Shown in pieces: positions 47,176 through 60,105 of a stretch of DNA of 64,000 bases. The notes beneath the pieces are model-generated. The model ran no database searches. It was not told the origin of the DNA and was given only the letters and a program-made list of their open reading frames with translations. This DNA is from Lanius collurio. Lineage: Eukaryota; Chordata; Aves; Passeriformes; Laniidae. How positions within the stretch are numbered: position 1 is the stretch's first letter; every line of letters begins with the position of its first letter. The translations under genes were made by a program, and so were the position numbers. Location of the stretch: the NCBI GenBank assembly GCA_020086605.1, contig JACBWW010000099.1, positions 452,866 to 516,865 of the forward strand. Direction: 5' to 3'.

Positions 47176-48870
47176 AATATCTTGGGATATTCGTGGCTCT
47201 GTATGAGAAATGAATCCTAGCCTTGGAAATGGGCTGTTTTCATCTCCTTGGGTGGGGGATATGAAAAATAACAAATTCAGGCCTTTGTAGAATGGGTTTG
47301 ATTCAGATTTTAATCTGTTACATGACATAGATTTGATCACTCCCAAGTGCTTATGCCAGTGAAAACGCCTCAATGGCTTCCCAAAGTTTTTCATCAGCTC
47401 TTTTGAATGCTAAGCAGTTCCAATTAATTAGAGATTGGCCCCGCAGGGAATACTCTGCCGCGCAACTTCCTCTTGTCTTTGCCAAAACACAATCCAGCCG
47501 CTTGTGCTTCTGAGCAAGTTCTGCTTTCGGCTCTCGGCGCGGGGCTATCACCAGGAAACACATGGCAGGGCTCTCCACCGGCGTGTCCTGCCGGGAGGAG
47601 CCGCCGCGGGCACGGGGAGCGCGGCCACGCTCCTCAGGGCTGCTCAGTTCTGGGCAGGAGGATCAAGTAAACATCGATTTTCCCTCTGCTGCAAGCTCAG
47701 CTGGGGATTTCAGTGCTCCTCTGGCTGATTTGTGTGGAGCTGAGTCTTGATCAGATTCTGCTGCAGAGTGCTGCCCTTATCAGGAAATGAGCCCTGGGGA
47801 GATAATGCTGAGATTATTAAAGGTAGCCTCTGATTTTGGGTCGTGGGTGCTCTGTTTGAGGAAATTTGAGCGTTCTTTTTCTTGTGGATTACAGGATTTC
47901 TCTGGTTGTGATGATTCCTTAAAGCTTTCCAAACTCAGCTCCCTAAAAATCACTTTTCTGAGAGTCACAGGTTGCACCAGAAGCAGATGTCACTCACCTC
48001 ATATATTTAAGAATTAAGAGAATTTATATATATTTATATATAACATATATTTAAGAATTTAGAGAATAAGCCTCGAATCTTTGTCAGAATATTACATTAG
48101 GCATGTGGTGGTTTTCTTTTTAAGCCCCAACTCTGAAGATTAAGCAGTAAATGAAAAATTCAGATACTGCTTTTTAAAAGGAATTGTTTATATTTAGTTT
48201 GTAGAGATCAGGCTGGTGAATTCAGAGAGCTCAAGAGGTTGACATTTCTATTTCATTGAATACTCTTTGCTTTAACTGGTGACTCTAATCCAAAATGAGC
48301 AATTCCTTCCTCCCAGGTTCTAATTCAGCTCTTTGTAGCCATTTGTCAAAAATATGTCCCAGCTACTTGGGTCTACATATCTGTCCTTTTGGGAGGGAAA
48401 AGTGTGCTGGAATTTGTGACCAGCATCTCAAGGGACTTTGTCTTTACCCATGTATAGAGATCAGGGATGAGAAATCAATGGAGGGGCCTGTGCACGGTGT
48501 TTGTGTAGTTTTCATACTCAGTGGAGTATTTCAGCAGCAGGAGGGGCCAGCATTGACATTCCCTGCAGGTTTTGCTCTGTGTACAAAGAGGACTTTGTCC
48601 CTAGATAGCTGCTCTGGTCACATCCCACTGTGGTTTCACTATGAGCAGATAAAAAGTTTGCTGTTAATGTCACACACAGCCAAGCTGAGAAGTGCCAGGC
48701 AGAGTCCAAAAGCCACCCTGGCTTGCTGGGTTTCCAGGCTGAGGTGTGCAGGTAATTCCAAAATAATCCATGGCTTGTTGCAAGCAAGACACCTGGAGAA
48801 AGGAATTTGGCTTTATGCTTTTATGAGCTGGAGGCTGAGCTTCCACTGCAGGGTTATGGCAGCACTTCAC
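47176..48870. other. Intergenic interval with a small CpG-rich patch
   Basis: CpG-enriched at 47440-47640. It contains a short duplicated AT-rich segment at 48000-48066 (catatatttaagaatt occurs twice, about 46 bp apart). No exon or transposon recognised. Confidence 0.5.
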
Positions 48871-48874
48871 GAGA

Positions 48875-49190
48875 TAACAGAATCATTAATGTTAGAAAAG
48901 ACCTTTAGCATCATCAAGTCCAGCCATCAACCCAGCACCACCACCGTGGTCACCACTAAAGCATGGCATGAAGTGCCACATCCACACGTTTTTCGAACAC
49001 TCCAGGGATTGTGACTCCACCACTGTCCTGGGCAGGCTGTGCCAAGGCTGGACAGCCCTTTCTGGGGATAGTTTTTCCTTGATATCCACCCTAAACCTCC
49101 CCTGGCACAACCTGAGGCCATTCCTCTTGTCCTATCACTTGTTACCTGGCAGAAGAGACTGATCCTTACCTGGCTGCGAGCTCCCAGCTT
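48875..49190 (-). mobile_element. CR1 3' fragment
   Basis: The plus strand reads aacagaatcattaatgttag, ccaccactgtcctgggcagg and tgaggccattcctcttgtcc, a divergent CR1 subfamily. Confidence 0.87.
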
Positions 49191-49417
49191 TGCAGGGCTC
49201 CTCATGTTGGCCAGCACTGGGTTTGTTCTGTACATCTGGTTTGCTCCTTCCACAGCAGAACACAGGCAGTCACTGGGCCCACTGGGTGCAGGGCCGTTTA
49301 ATTACAAGAATTAACCCAGTTAGCAGTTTTTGAAGGCCACAGGATACAAACACAAACTGAATGGCTTCCTTGAGTTTCAAAGTTTCCTCTTCCCCAAATT
49401 GCAGTAGGCTATACATT

Positions 49418-49545
49418 ATAGAACCATGGAATGCTTTGTGTTGGAAGGGACCTTAAAAACCATCTCATTCCCCCCCCTGCCATGGGCAGAGACACCTCCC
49501 ACTAGGCCAGGTTGTTCCTGGCTTTGGACACTTCCAGAGAACTGC
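49418..49545 (-). mobile_element. CR1 3' fragment
   Basis: The plus strand reads tagaaccatggaatgctttg, gttggaagggaccttaaaaa and ctgccatgggcagagacacc. Confidence 0.87.
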
Positions 49546-50097
49546 AATATGTGAATAAATGATCATTTATATGAATAATATGACCGTGTATATGTTGTAA
49601 TGAGGGGAATCTTTACATCATATATGAGATAGTGATGGACTTGGAAGGAAAGATGAAGCAATATTTCTGTAGATGTTCAGGGATTATTTTATTCCTCCAG
49701 CCACATGGCTGGAGTTCCCAGGCAGCTCCCAGTCATGGGACCCTGCTCCCTTCCCGGGCCCCCAAAACCACCCAATCAGGAACAGGTGTGGGGCACAGGT
49801 GACATGGGGACAGGGATAGGGACAGACCCGTACCCTGCAGCGTCCCTCCCCCGGGGATTTCAGGGAAAGGCACCTCCACATATATATGTCCAAGTATGAC
49901 CATTTATATTAATATATATGACCAATAATGACCAAATATACTAATAGATTACCATTTTTATGTCCTTTATGTCCTTTTTTATTCCTCTCCTTCCTCAGTC
50001 CAGAGGGAGAGCAGGAAGGTGAACAACATCACATCTGTGCTTCTGCATTTTGGACAAGACTTTGTCATCGTACCAGGACTGATTCCTGCTGGACAGT

Positions 50098-50505
50098 GAA
50101 GCCAAGGGCTGGAACTCCTCTCCTATGAGAGCAGGCTGAGAGAGTTGTGGTTCAGCTCGAAGAGGAGAAGGCTTCAGGGAGACCTCAGAGCCCCTTCCAG
50201 TGCCCAACGGGGTTCCAGGAGAGCTGGACAGAGACTGGGGACAAAGGGGAATGGCTTCCCACTGCCAGAGGGAAGGGATAGATGGGGTATTAGGACGAAA
50301 TTCTTCCCTGTGAGGGCAGTGAGGCCCTGGCACAGGGTGCCCAGAGCAGCTGTGGCTGCTCCTGGATCCCTGGAAGTGTCCAAGGCCAGGCTGGATGGGG
50401 CTTGGAGCAGCCTGGGACAGTGGGAGGTGTCCGTGCCCATGGCAGGGGTTGGGACTGGGTGGTGTGTTAAGTCCCTCCCGTCCCAAATCCCTCTGGGATT
50501 CCATG
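50098..50505 (+). mobile_element. CR1 3' fragment
   Basis: Reads gagcaggctgagagagttgt, agggagacctcagagcccct, gcacagggtgcccagagcag and ends tgggattccatgg. The 286-codon minus-strand open frame across it is not a gene. Confidence 0.92.
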
Positions 50506-51913
50506 GTTTGCAGGATCCCAGGGGCAGGTGTGCAGGGCTGGTGTTCCCTGGAGCAAAACCCCAGCACAGGGGCTGAGGGAGGCAGCTTTGGGCACTGTGG
50601 GGTGAACTGGGTGTCGGACCCGGCTGTGTCTGTGGGCAGAGCAGGGCGACCAGAGCCCACCGTCCCTCTCACTGCTCCTTTCCTGGTCAGGCGGAGTTCA
50701 GCCTTCATCCCCTGCTCACGCTGTGGTGAAGCAGCACGGCTGGCTCCGGGACAAGGGGCTGGAACCCCTCTGCTCCCAGCACTGCAGATGTGGACTTTGG
50801 AACTAATCTCAGACGGACGAACACCGTGGGACTGAGCCCACGCTGCTCCAGGCATTTCAGTCGCTGTCGAGTGCCAGAGTGTGGGATCTTGTTGCGAAAC
50901 ATCCTGAGTTCCGTGTCTGCCAGGTGTGCGGGATGCCCTCCCTGTGCACAGTCTCTCACCGTGTTGGGAAAACCTGCCCCAGCTTCCTGGAATTCCTGCT
51001 CAGCTTCCTGCTCGGCTGGGATGCTCCGGGCCCGCACAGGACGCGCTCCCTGCGTTGGGCTCGGTCCCAGCGGAGTGGAACAAGAGCAGAGGAAATCCCG
51101 AGAGCGCCGGCACCCGGAGCCCTGCGGGGGCTCAGCTGTCGGCGGCTGCTGTTGTGCAGCCTCCCTTCTGGAATGTCCCCTTTTATCCCAGCCTCTGGCC
51201 TCCACTTGAACCGTCTGAAGTCTCGAGCAGCCGAGAAGCTCTTTGCTCTTACAGGCATTCGGATGGTCTCAGTTGAAGCCCAGCAGCTGCTGGCTGTGTG
51301 AGGCACTTCGCCGCCGGTTCTGCCCGGTGCCCATCCCCTGCCTCGCCGGGAGGTCGGCACAGTTCCATGTTCCCATATTCCCCGTGTTCCCAGGTTTCCA
51401 CCTCCACCGAGCCCGTCCCCGGGGTTGCAGGAGGGGCGTGGAACGGCCACGCTCGGTATCCTCCGAGCAGATTTCTTTACCGGGCTGCTACATCCCGTTC
51501 CCAGGTTCCTGCCCCACTCCAGGCTGTCAACCTGCCTGAACGCCTCTGCCACCACCTGGGACATCACTAGCACTGTTTACAGTTCTAATGCCAGTTACTA
51601 ATTTTCTCTGATTGGAAATATGAGAAAATGCTGGAAATACTCCCTTTTTCTTTTCCTGTTTCTCATCTGTGGTGGGAATGGCTAATGAGAAACAGCAAAA
51701 CAGAAAAGCAAAGGCTGTTCCCTTCCTCCCAACTACAATCCCACTAGAGACATTCCAGCTCCAGAGCTTTAGTCAGTGTTGACTCTGGGTATCCTGTCCT
51801 TCTCCTGATGTCCCCAGCCTCCCACACAGCTCCTTAGTCCAGTGACATCTCCCTTGGTGCTCTCTCCGTGCTCTCTCCCCCAGCTCTGCTGATCTGCTGC
51901 TGTTAAAGTCTTC
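50506..51913. other. Intergenic interval, nothing recognised
   Basis: GC- and CpG-richer around 50800-51500 than its surroundings, with open frames on both strands but no domain, splice pattern or homology that I recognise. Confidence 0.45.
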
Positions 51914-52000
51914 TATCCATCCATCCATCCATCCATCCATCCATCCATCCATCCATCCATCCATCCATCCATCCATCCATCCATCCATCCATCCATCCAC
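51914..52000. repeat. (ATCC)n microsatellite
   Basis: About 21 atcc units. Confidence 0.97.
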
Positions 52001-53019
52001 CTGTCCCTCCCTCCCTTTATTTCCCAGTGACCTCCCTGCCCATAGGCAGAAAGCCCTCACAAAGCTCAGAGCTTTAACTCCCTCTCTGTGATTCATTTTT
52101 AACTTCCCAGGAGAAGGATGATGGTGGAGGGAGCCCAGTTTGGCATGGTCCCTGTTCCTGCTGTCGTGTGAAGAGAGATGGAGAGAAATACATGGAACAA
52201 GGACAGGATGTCCGAAGTCATCCCATCTGCAGGAGCCTACAAGAAGCCATTTCTTCTGCTGGAACCTAAAAAGGAGAATGATTTCCTTCACCAGGTTTGA
52301 CAGCAAGATGTGGGGTCACTGGGGAGATACCCACAGACAGATCCATCAGGCCTGAAGGCAGGAGAAGCACAATTAATATTAGGTTGCAAAACCCAACACC
52401 TGGAGTGTCTTTGCTTTCCGAGCACCAAAAATGTCCCTTTACCAAACAACCTGAGAGCTCACAGGCAGCATTGTCTGGGCTGAGAAATGCAGGGCTTGTG
52501 AGGCACCTTCAGCTGCTGTGACAGTAAATCCTGGTAAGAACAGTTCAGCAGAACCCTGGTCAGCCAGAGCCCAGGATGGAGCAGGGACATGGCACAAAGT
52601 CAGTGTTACACAGACCCCTAAAGCAGCAGTGTTCCAGCAATAGCAGCTGGCTCAGCCTTGGCTTTGGAAGTTTATTAAGATAAATCAAGTGTCAGAGACT
52701 GGAATTTCTAATGAAATTAAACTAGACTGTAAAAAGGGTGTAAAAATGGAAATGGGCTAAAAATTCCATCAGATATTTGGTATTAATCCAAAAGAAAAAT
52801 GTATGTGATGCTTTAAAGGGAATTATATAATAATCTGGTCAAAGTAAGAAAGCCTTTAAAGCATCCTGTGGGATGGGGATTCCATCTGAAGGTGAGATCC
52901 GTAGGGAGATAAAAAGGAAATTCAGCTAAATGGAAAAGGCAACATGGAGCCACCTCCCTGTGATTGCTCCTCTGGGACTGCCTGCCTGCACCTGGGCTCC
53001 CACAGCTGAGCTCCTGCAG

Positions 53020-53190
53020 CACTGGCTGTGGTTGCTCCATCCCTGGGAATGTCCAAGGCCAAGTTGGATGGGCCTTGGAGCAGCCTGGGATAGTGGAAGG
53101 TGTCCCTGCCCATGACACTGGCACTGAGTGGGCTTTGAGGTCCCCTCTCACCCAAACCATTCCATGATTCTGTTCTATGATTCTCATGTA
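53020..53190 (+). mobile_element. CR1 3' fragment
   Basis: Reads ggaatgtccaaggccaagtt, agcctgggatagtggaaggt and ends accattccatgattctgttc. Confidence 0.88.
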
Positions 53191-53194
53191 GTTG

Positions 53195-54360
53195 AAGTTG
53201 TCCCTGCTCTTTTCAGGGGGTTGGATCCTGACTGTGGTGGGTTGGCCCTGGCTGAACCCTGGGTACCCCCAAAGCCACTCTGTTGCTCCCCTTGGCGGGA
53301 GAGGAGGAAGAAAACATCTCGTGGGTGGAGATAAGGACAGGGAGGTGTCACTCAGCAAGGATCTTCATGGGCAAAACAGACTCAATTTGGGGAAATGAGT
53401 TTGTTACAAATCAAATCAGAAATAAACCCCCACCAGTCCCTTCTTCTTGGGCTCAGCTTCACTCCTCAATTCTCCATCCCCTCCTCTCCAGCTGTGCAGG
53501 GGGATGGGGAGTGGAGGTTAGAGTCAGGTCATCACACCTTGCTTCTGCTGCTCCTTCCTCCTCCTCAGGGGCAAGATTCCTCACACTCCTCCCCTGCTGC
53601 AATGTGAGTCCCTCCCACAGGAGACAATCCCACAGGAACTTCTCCAGCACAATTCTTTCCCACAGGATGCAGTTCTTCACAAACTGCTCCAGTGAAGGTC
53701 CCTTTCCACAGGGTCCATCCTTCAGGAACTGGCTGCTCCAATGTGAGTCCCCCTGAAGGTCAGAAGTCCTGCCAGGAAAGCTGCTCCAGCATGGGCTCTG
53801 CTCTCCACAGGGCCACAGGTCCCTGCTAGGACCCTGCTCCTGCATGGGCTTCACACGGGGCCTCTCTTGGGCTTCCCCCTGCTCTGACCTGGGCTCCTCC
53901 AGGGGCTGCAGGTGCATCTCTGCACCCCAGTGCCCTCCAGGGGCTGCAGGGGCACTGCTGCCTCACCGTGGTCTTCCCCGTGGAATCTCAGGGAAATCTC
54001 GGCTCTCACGCCTGCAACAACTCCTGCCCCTCCTTCCTCTCTGACCTGGGGCTCTGAGGAGCTGTTCCTCTCCCCTGTTCCCACTCCTCTCTGGCTGCTG
54101 TTCTGCAGGTGGATATTTTTCCCTGCTTCTGAACTCTGTTTCCCCAGAGGTGCTGCCACCATCATTACTGGGCTCAGCCCTGGTCACAAGGAGCCCTCTG
54201 GCATTGGCTCTGCCGGACATGGGGGAAGCTTCCAGCAGCTCCTCACAGAAGCCACCCCTGTAGCCCTTCACTACCAAAATCTGTCCATGCAAATCCCATG
54301 CCATGACCTGCAAAGGTCCCTTCCAGCCCAGATCTCTCCGTGATTCCCTGGCACAGCCCA
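53195..54360. mobile_element. Interspersed repeat, probably endogenous-retrovirus-derived
   Basis: A 1.2-kb block resembling a family I recall as abundant in bird genomes and associated with LTR elements. Internally it is built of quasi-repeats such as ctgctccagcatgggctctg, ccacagggtccatccttcag and ccaggggctgcagg. No intact viral reading frame is visible. The assignment to an LTR family is from memory of similar avian sequences, not from a search. Confidence 0.5.
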
Positions 54361-54567
54361 GCCAATCCCTGCCAGGTGAGTGTGGTGTCTCAGCCTTTGG
54401 AACCTTTTGATTCCTCCACTTGCTCTCTGGAGCTCACATGTGGCATTCTGCTGTTGGTGTTGGTGGCACAGGTGAGAGCTGGTGGTGGGAGCAGTGTGTG
54501 CCCCAGAGATGTGATTCCATGACCTGTCAGACTTCAGGGGAAGCTCAGGGCTGGTTGTGCCTGTGAA

Positions 54568-54640
54568 GAATCACAGAACCACAGAATGGTTTAGCTTGGA
54601 AAGGACCATAAAGATCACCCAGTTCCACCCCAGAACAAGT
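54568..54640 (-). mobile_element. Short CR1 tail
   Basis: The plus strand reads aatcacagaaccacagaatg and aaggaccataaagatcaccc. Confidence 0.85.
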
Positions 54641-55084
54641 TAAAGCTGCAGCATTCCAGCCCACAATTCCAGTCCAGCCCAGCTGAGCTTTACCCAGAGT
54701 ACAGTTGTTGATTTCCCACAGCACTCTCAGGTGAAGTCACACCTTTCCCTCTGTTCCCAGCTTTGCAAAGCCGAGGTGTTTGTGTTCCCAGGATGTGCAG
54801 CTCACTTGAGGAGCCCAGTAGTAAGAGCAACAAAACATAATGGGCTGGAAAAACACAACAAGGACCCCCAGGGTGAATCTGCTGGGTCTCCAGACAAACA
54901 AATTCACACTCTGCAGGAGGACACAGCATTGGCTCCAGGGCTAAACCAGCCCATTCCCACATGGCTTCCGCTGTCCTAAACCCACGTCCTTCTGATTAGA
55001 CACTCTTCCCCGGGGAGTTCTTGGTCAAAAAAATGTTTCCATCTGTCATCAGGAGGTTGCCTGAATTGTTGGTAACTTAATAAA

Positions 55085-55440
55085 TGGAGAAAGGAGTCAG
55101 ACTGGGAGAGCTCAGACTGTTCAGCCTGGAGAAGAAAAAGCTCCAGGGAGACCTCAGAGCCCCTGCCAGTGCCTAAAGAGTCTCCAGGAGAGCTGGAGAG
55201 GGACTTTGGACAAGGGTCTGGATTGACAGGACAAGAGGGAATGGCTTCCCACTGTCAGGGTAGATGGGATATTGGGGTGAAATTAGAGAGGAGGCCCTGG
55301 CAAAGGCTGCCCAGGGCAGCTGTGGCTGCCCCATCCCTGGAGGTGCTCAAGGGAGGAGTGGAAGGTGTCGCTGCCCATGGCAGGGACTGGGAACAACATG
55401 AGCTTCAAGGTCCCTTCCAGCCAAACCATCCTGTGAGTCT
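55085..55440 (+). mobile_element. CR1 3' fragment with internal deletion
   Basis: Reads tcagcctggagaagaaaaag, agacctcagagcccctgcca, ggctgcccagggcagctgtg and ends tcccttccagccaaaccatc. The usual segment between the ctcaagg and gtggaaggtgt motifs is shortened. Confidence 0.88.
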
Positions 55441-55444
55441 AGAC

Positions 55445-56665
55445 TGAGTTTGACTAAGAAAAGGTTAAGGAGTGACTCGATCACGTTCTCCAGTAGAGAT
55501 TCTGATGTGAGAGGACATTTAGTTTAACAACAAAAAAACCAATGCCAAAAGCCAGGAGGAGGAAGGAGGCAAATCCAGGCTGGCACAAAGAGCAGAAAAG
55601 GCTCATTGAATCCACTTTAACTCCATCAGTGAACCAAAATTAAGTATCTGTCTCAGCTTGACCATGTCCCACAGTAATTCCTGCATTAAAATAAACAGCT
55701 CCTACCACAACCTGGAATTGCAGCACAGGATAAGCTCCTGGCTGTGTCCCCTCCCCGCCAGTGTCGTGTTACACTGTCACTGGTTTGACTCAAACCCTCC
55801 GCTCTGGCTCGTGTAACACCCGGCACAAAAAGAGCTCATTCATCAACGGGATCCCAAGATGCTCTTGCAACATCATGGGGAAAAGCTGCTGCTTTGCCAA
55901 GTTTAGATGGGGATCTGATTCTCTTCTCTGTACACCAGGCTTAGGCATGTCTTAACAGATCAAAGAATTGTTATAGATAAGAGCAGCAACTCTCGTATTA
56001 GAAGCAGCTCCTCCCCTGTGATGTTAAGGAATAGGTTCTTCTTTTTTAATGTAAATGTGTACTTTAAAAAGTCACCTCTAAAAAAAAAAAGAAATAAATG
56101 TATTTCTTAAGAAAAACAGGTCTGAGGAGAATCTAAAGCATTGCTCACTCCCTCCTGCTCACAGGACACTCATTCTCCCCCACTTCCAGAGGCATTCTCA
56201 GATAGCTGCATAAGGAGCCTGGACAGGGCTGTGTCACCTGGAGCCACATGTATTGTCCCATGTGGACATCTTGAGCAGGATTCAGAATTTTACTCCCTGT
56301 CTCACCAGAGCTGCACAGGCTTTTTTCAAATATTCAAAGATCACTTTTGCCAGTGATACCATTTTTAGGACTGGGCCCTCTGCTCCTGGGCATCGGGAGC
56401 AGCATCTCTGTGACCAGCTCTGTGTCAGTCCGGAGTGAGGGGTCCAGCAAACACGTGCAAACAGCTGCTGTCCCTGGGATGGATCCTCTTCCCCCCCTCC
56501 TGCAGCATCACCCCTGGCATGTGTTTGATTCCTGAGCTGGTCTGGGAGCCCAGCTCTTGGATCACCTGAGCTGTGACCATTCCAAGCTGCCCTTGGCACA
56601 AGGACTTGTCCAAGGGATACCTCGAGTTTTCCTCAAAGAACTGCAGAGGGTTCAGCTTTCAGGGA
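55445..56665. other. Intergenic interval, nothing recognised
   Basis: No exon or transposon recognised. An A-rich run with an AATAAA-like stretch at 56080-56100 has no matching upstream transcript. Confidence 0.45.
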
Positions 56666-56667
56666 AA

Positions 56668-57110
56668 GCATTCCAGAGAAAGGAATGGAGCTGGGGAAGG
56701 GTCTGGAGCATCAGGAGCAGCTTAGGGAGCTGGAAAGGGGCTCAGCCTGGAGCAGAGGAGGCTCAGGGGGGACCTTGTGGCTCTGCACAACTCCCTGACA
56801 GGAGGGGGCTCAGGGGGGTCGGGCTCTGCTGCCAGGGAACAGGGACAGGACAAAAGGAAGTGGCCTCAAGTTGTGCCACAGAAGGATCAGGTTGGATATG
56901 GGGGAAAATTTCATCATGGAAATGTTGTCCAGCCCTGGCACAGCCTGCCCAGGGCAGTGGCAGAGTCCCTGTGCCTGCAGTGATTAAAAGGTGTGTGAAT
57001 GTGGCATGTGGGGACATGGGTGAGTGGTGGCCTTGGCAGTGCTGGGGGAACAGTTGGACTCAATCTTAGAGGGCTTTTCCAACTGAAATATTTCCATGAT
57101 TCTGTGATCC
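56668..57110 (+). mobile_element. CR1 3' fragment
   Basis: Reads ctcagcctggagcagaggag, gtggcctcaagttgtgccac, agcctgcccagggcagtggc and ends ttccatgattctgtgatcct. Confidence 0.92.
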
Positions 57111-57114
57111 TTAA

Positions 57115-59155
57115 GGGAGCTTTGAGCTGGATGGTGCTGGAAAATCCACCGAGCTTCTGAGCTTGTGTCCACTCCAGGTCTCAGGCACAGGTCAGCTGGA
57201 GCTGGTAGGGCTAATTCAGCTACTGCATGTTCATTTTGTGGCTGGGTGAGTTTCTGGACACTGCAATGGATCTGGCTCTGGGCCAGAGAGAGGTGAAGGA
57301 TGGCGGGTGGCTGTCCTGGGCATGCCTTCCCTGTGCAACTTCACATCTCAGGCAGGTGAGGACAAACCCATCCAACACCCTGAGGAGCTGTGGGCAGAGA
57401 TGGATGGGGGGCTGTGCCCCAGTTCATATTCTTTGACATTAAAATGCTCATTAATGAGGCAGCTTGAATCAGATCCATTAATGGGGTAGATCAAAGATCA
57501 TCTGTCAAAGCACCTTGGCATCAACTGGCATCAGAGCAAGGACTCCCCAGCAGAACCTTCTGGAGCTGAAGCCACTCTCTGTGACTGCTGTCCTTGGACT
57601 GGTGCTGCCCCCACGGTAGCTCCTGGTTCAGGGACAAGTGCACAGGGGGGACTCAAAGGTCCCTGGGACCCCCATGGGGGGATCCCCCAGTGTCACTGCA
57701 CCCACCAGCCCCTCTCAGCCATTCCTGCAGGAATTACTGATGCTGCAAATGGGCACTGAGGCATTTGCACCCAGCAGTGCCACCTGTGCCCCTGCCCCAC
57801 ATCCCTGTGTGCCTGACAAACCAGCAAACCCAACCAGCACCAGGTCTCTGCCAAAAACAATTACCTCATGTTGAAGCCATGGAGCATGTGATTTCCCAGC
57901 CTGACACTGAGAGCCTCCCTCCTCCAGAGGGAGAGGAGCTGTGCAGAGCCAGCCGGGATCCAGCAGGAAAGGCTTTATCCTCTCCCCAAGGACACGGTGT
58001 CCAAGCAAGGCTCTGCCCCGGAGATGGGACTGCCATGGCACCATGCAGGAAGCAGGCTTCACCCTTCAGAGAAGGAAAGCCCTTAAAACTTCAGATCTAT
58101 CTGGATTTTGACCACCTTAAAACTTCAGATCTGCCTGGATTTTGAGCACATTTCCTGGGAAATTGGCTCATTTCTCTCAGAACCATTAAAGTATGGCTGA
58201 ATATTTCCGAAGAGGGAGTTTAAATCAGGGCAGAGGAGCTGCACCTGCCTGGTTTGGCACATTGAGGCGAGGGGATGTGAGGAAATCTCCCCTTGGTGAG
58301 CCCCAAACTCTGTACAGCACCTGGCACCTGGCTCTGATGGGGATAGACAGTGTGGCCCAGCTCCATGGCAGCAGGAGCAGGCTTTGCTCTGCTGCCAGGT
58401 TCTCGCCAGCACCTCATTCTTTGTCCCATTTTCCTGCAGCCTCGTGATTCGGGGAGGGAAGGGGGAGCAGCTTCACTCGGGCATTGAGCGCCTGGCCCGG
58501 CTCAGGTCCCACGTGGATGTCTCACAAGGATCCCCTTTGATCCCAGCACAGCCAGGAGGCTCCAGGAACGAGGACAGAGGCCACAAGCGCTGCAGGATAA
58601 TTAATCCAAGAGAGGGAACCTACTGGGAACTGCTGTCTGAAACAAATCCCAGTCTCGGGAGACTCAGGTGTGCCTCTCCAGCCGGGACAGGCAAGTTTGT
58701 GACTCGTGGAGCCTGGCTGGGAGCAGAGTTTCCCTGAAACCCTCAAGCCTCTCTTTCCTGAAAGCTCCTCTCTGCAGATTAGCAGATGTCTTTGTTGGAG
58801 CCCTGGGTCCCTGCCAAGGATTACTGTAAACACTTGGCGAGGTGCAGCCTCTTGGCACCGGCTCTGTGCGGGGGGAGCCCAGGTCACCTCGCGAGTGGCA
58901 CTTGGGTGTTCACAGAGAAGCTGTTAACTGCAGACAGCCTGGCCAGGGCCAGCACAGCTTCAGCTGGCACCCCTGAAACAACACCTGTATTTTGGTTTTC
59001 CCACCTTTCTTACCACAGAGGAGTGAAGGGATTAACTGGGAGATGCTGTTCCCAGACCTGTGAATTCCAAGTACATGATGGCCTCTTGGTGAAATTAGCT
59101 TGTCCACTGGTTAACTTGTGGTGAGCTTTCCTCTTTATGTCTTGGAATATCCTTA
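57115..59155. other. Intergenic interval, nothing further recognised
   Basis: Apart from the 34-bp duplication I see no exon, RNA gene or recognisable transposon. Confidence 0.45.
58081..58148. repeat. 34-bp tandem duplication
   Basis: Two copies of ccttaaaacttcagatct followed by (a/g)(t/c)ctggattttga, starting at 58081 and 58115, with few differences. Confidence 0.9.
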
Positions 59156-59159
59156 GACC

Positions 59160-59538
59160 ATTCACAAACAGCCTAAAACATCCCTCGACTGTGCAGCCCC
59201 ACTTAAGGCAGTGTCAGGGACAGCTACCCCCAGAGCAGAAGTTGAGAAGAGAAATAGAGCTCAAACCTCTTTTGATGTTAAGTCATTTATTCCCTCTGTC
59301 CTGGAGGGGAACAGAGGACCCGACCTGGGCAGAGCCAGCGAGGTGAGAGGGGGGGGCTTTGTGTCCTGCTGGTTTTATCACAGACAGGGGGAAAGGGGAT
59401 CCCAGGGGCGCAGATGGGACAAACAACCAACCAGATCAGAGCCCGGGCTGCTGGAACCTAAGGTAGACCCGACTCAGTCACAAGGCAGGGACCCGGCCTG
59501 AGGTGGGGGGAGGGGGACAGGGGGGTCAACTGCAACAA
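59160..59538 (-). mobile_element. LTR-like repeat, copy A
   Basis: Highly similar, in inverted orientation, to 63631-64000. Read on the minus strand it begins TGTTGCAGTTGACCCCCCTG, has a gataaaaccagcagg TATA-like site and an AATAAA near its 3' part. These are LTR-like features of an endogenous retrovirus. No target-site duplication could be confirmed, and the lower boundary is only the extent shared with copy B. Confidence 0.6.
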
Positions 59539-59715
59539 TGGCCGGTGTAAAGACAATGCCTGCTGGTGTCAGGTGTCAGAAATGCGAAAGACCACGGCAG
59601 AAAGTGATGTATGATCAAGGGCCAATCCAGGCCTGAGTGGCACTGGGTGCTGGGAACTGCTCACCCTATGTGGGATCAGGAGAGTGAGGAGACCTAGCAG
59701 ATGCCTCAGCTGTCA

Positions 59716-60105
59716 TGGGATCCCAGAGTGGTCTGGGTGGGAAGGGCCTTAAAGCACATCCAGCACCAGCCCCTGCCATGGCAGGGACACCTTCCACTGT
59801 CCCAGGTGGCTCCAAGCCCTGTCCAGCCTGGCCTTGGACACTTCCAGGAATGGGCTTCTCTGGCCACCCTGTGTCAGGGCCTCCCCAGCCTCCCAGGGAA
59901 CAATTCCATCCCAATATCCCATCTATCCGTGCCCTCTGGCAGTGGAAACCATTCCCCCTTGTCCTGTCAATTCAGGCCCTTGTCCCAAGTCCCTCTCCAG
60001 TCTCTTGGAGCCCCTTTAGGCCCTGGAAGGGGCTCTAAGATCTTCCTGGATCCTTCTCTCCTCCAGGCTGGACACCCCAGTTCTCCCAGCCTGTTGCTGG
60101 GTAAG
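59716..60105 (-). mobile_element. CR1 3' fragment
   Basis: The plus strand reads gatcccagagtggtctgggt, ccatggcagggacaccttcc, gtccagcctggccttggaca and ends near ccagcctgttgctgggtaag. Confidence 0.92.

Noticed and set aside
47562..47750. Small CpG-rich open frame (MAGLSTGVSC start) as a gene
   Set aside because: No homology recognised, no splice sites tied to it, and composition alone explains it.
49995..50855. 286-codon minus-strand open frame
   Set aside because: It is largely the antisense of the CR1 copy at 50098-50505; the peptide (for example PSPIQPGLGHFQGS) recurs at other CR1 sites in the window.
59084..59160. Target-site duplication for LTR copy A (atggcc at 59078 and at 59538)
   Set aside because: The left occurrence is not followed by a TG/CA LTR terminus, so the six-base match is probably chance.
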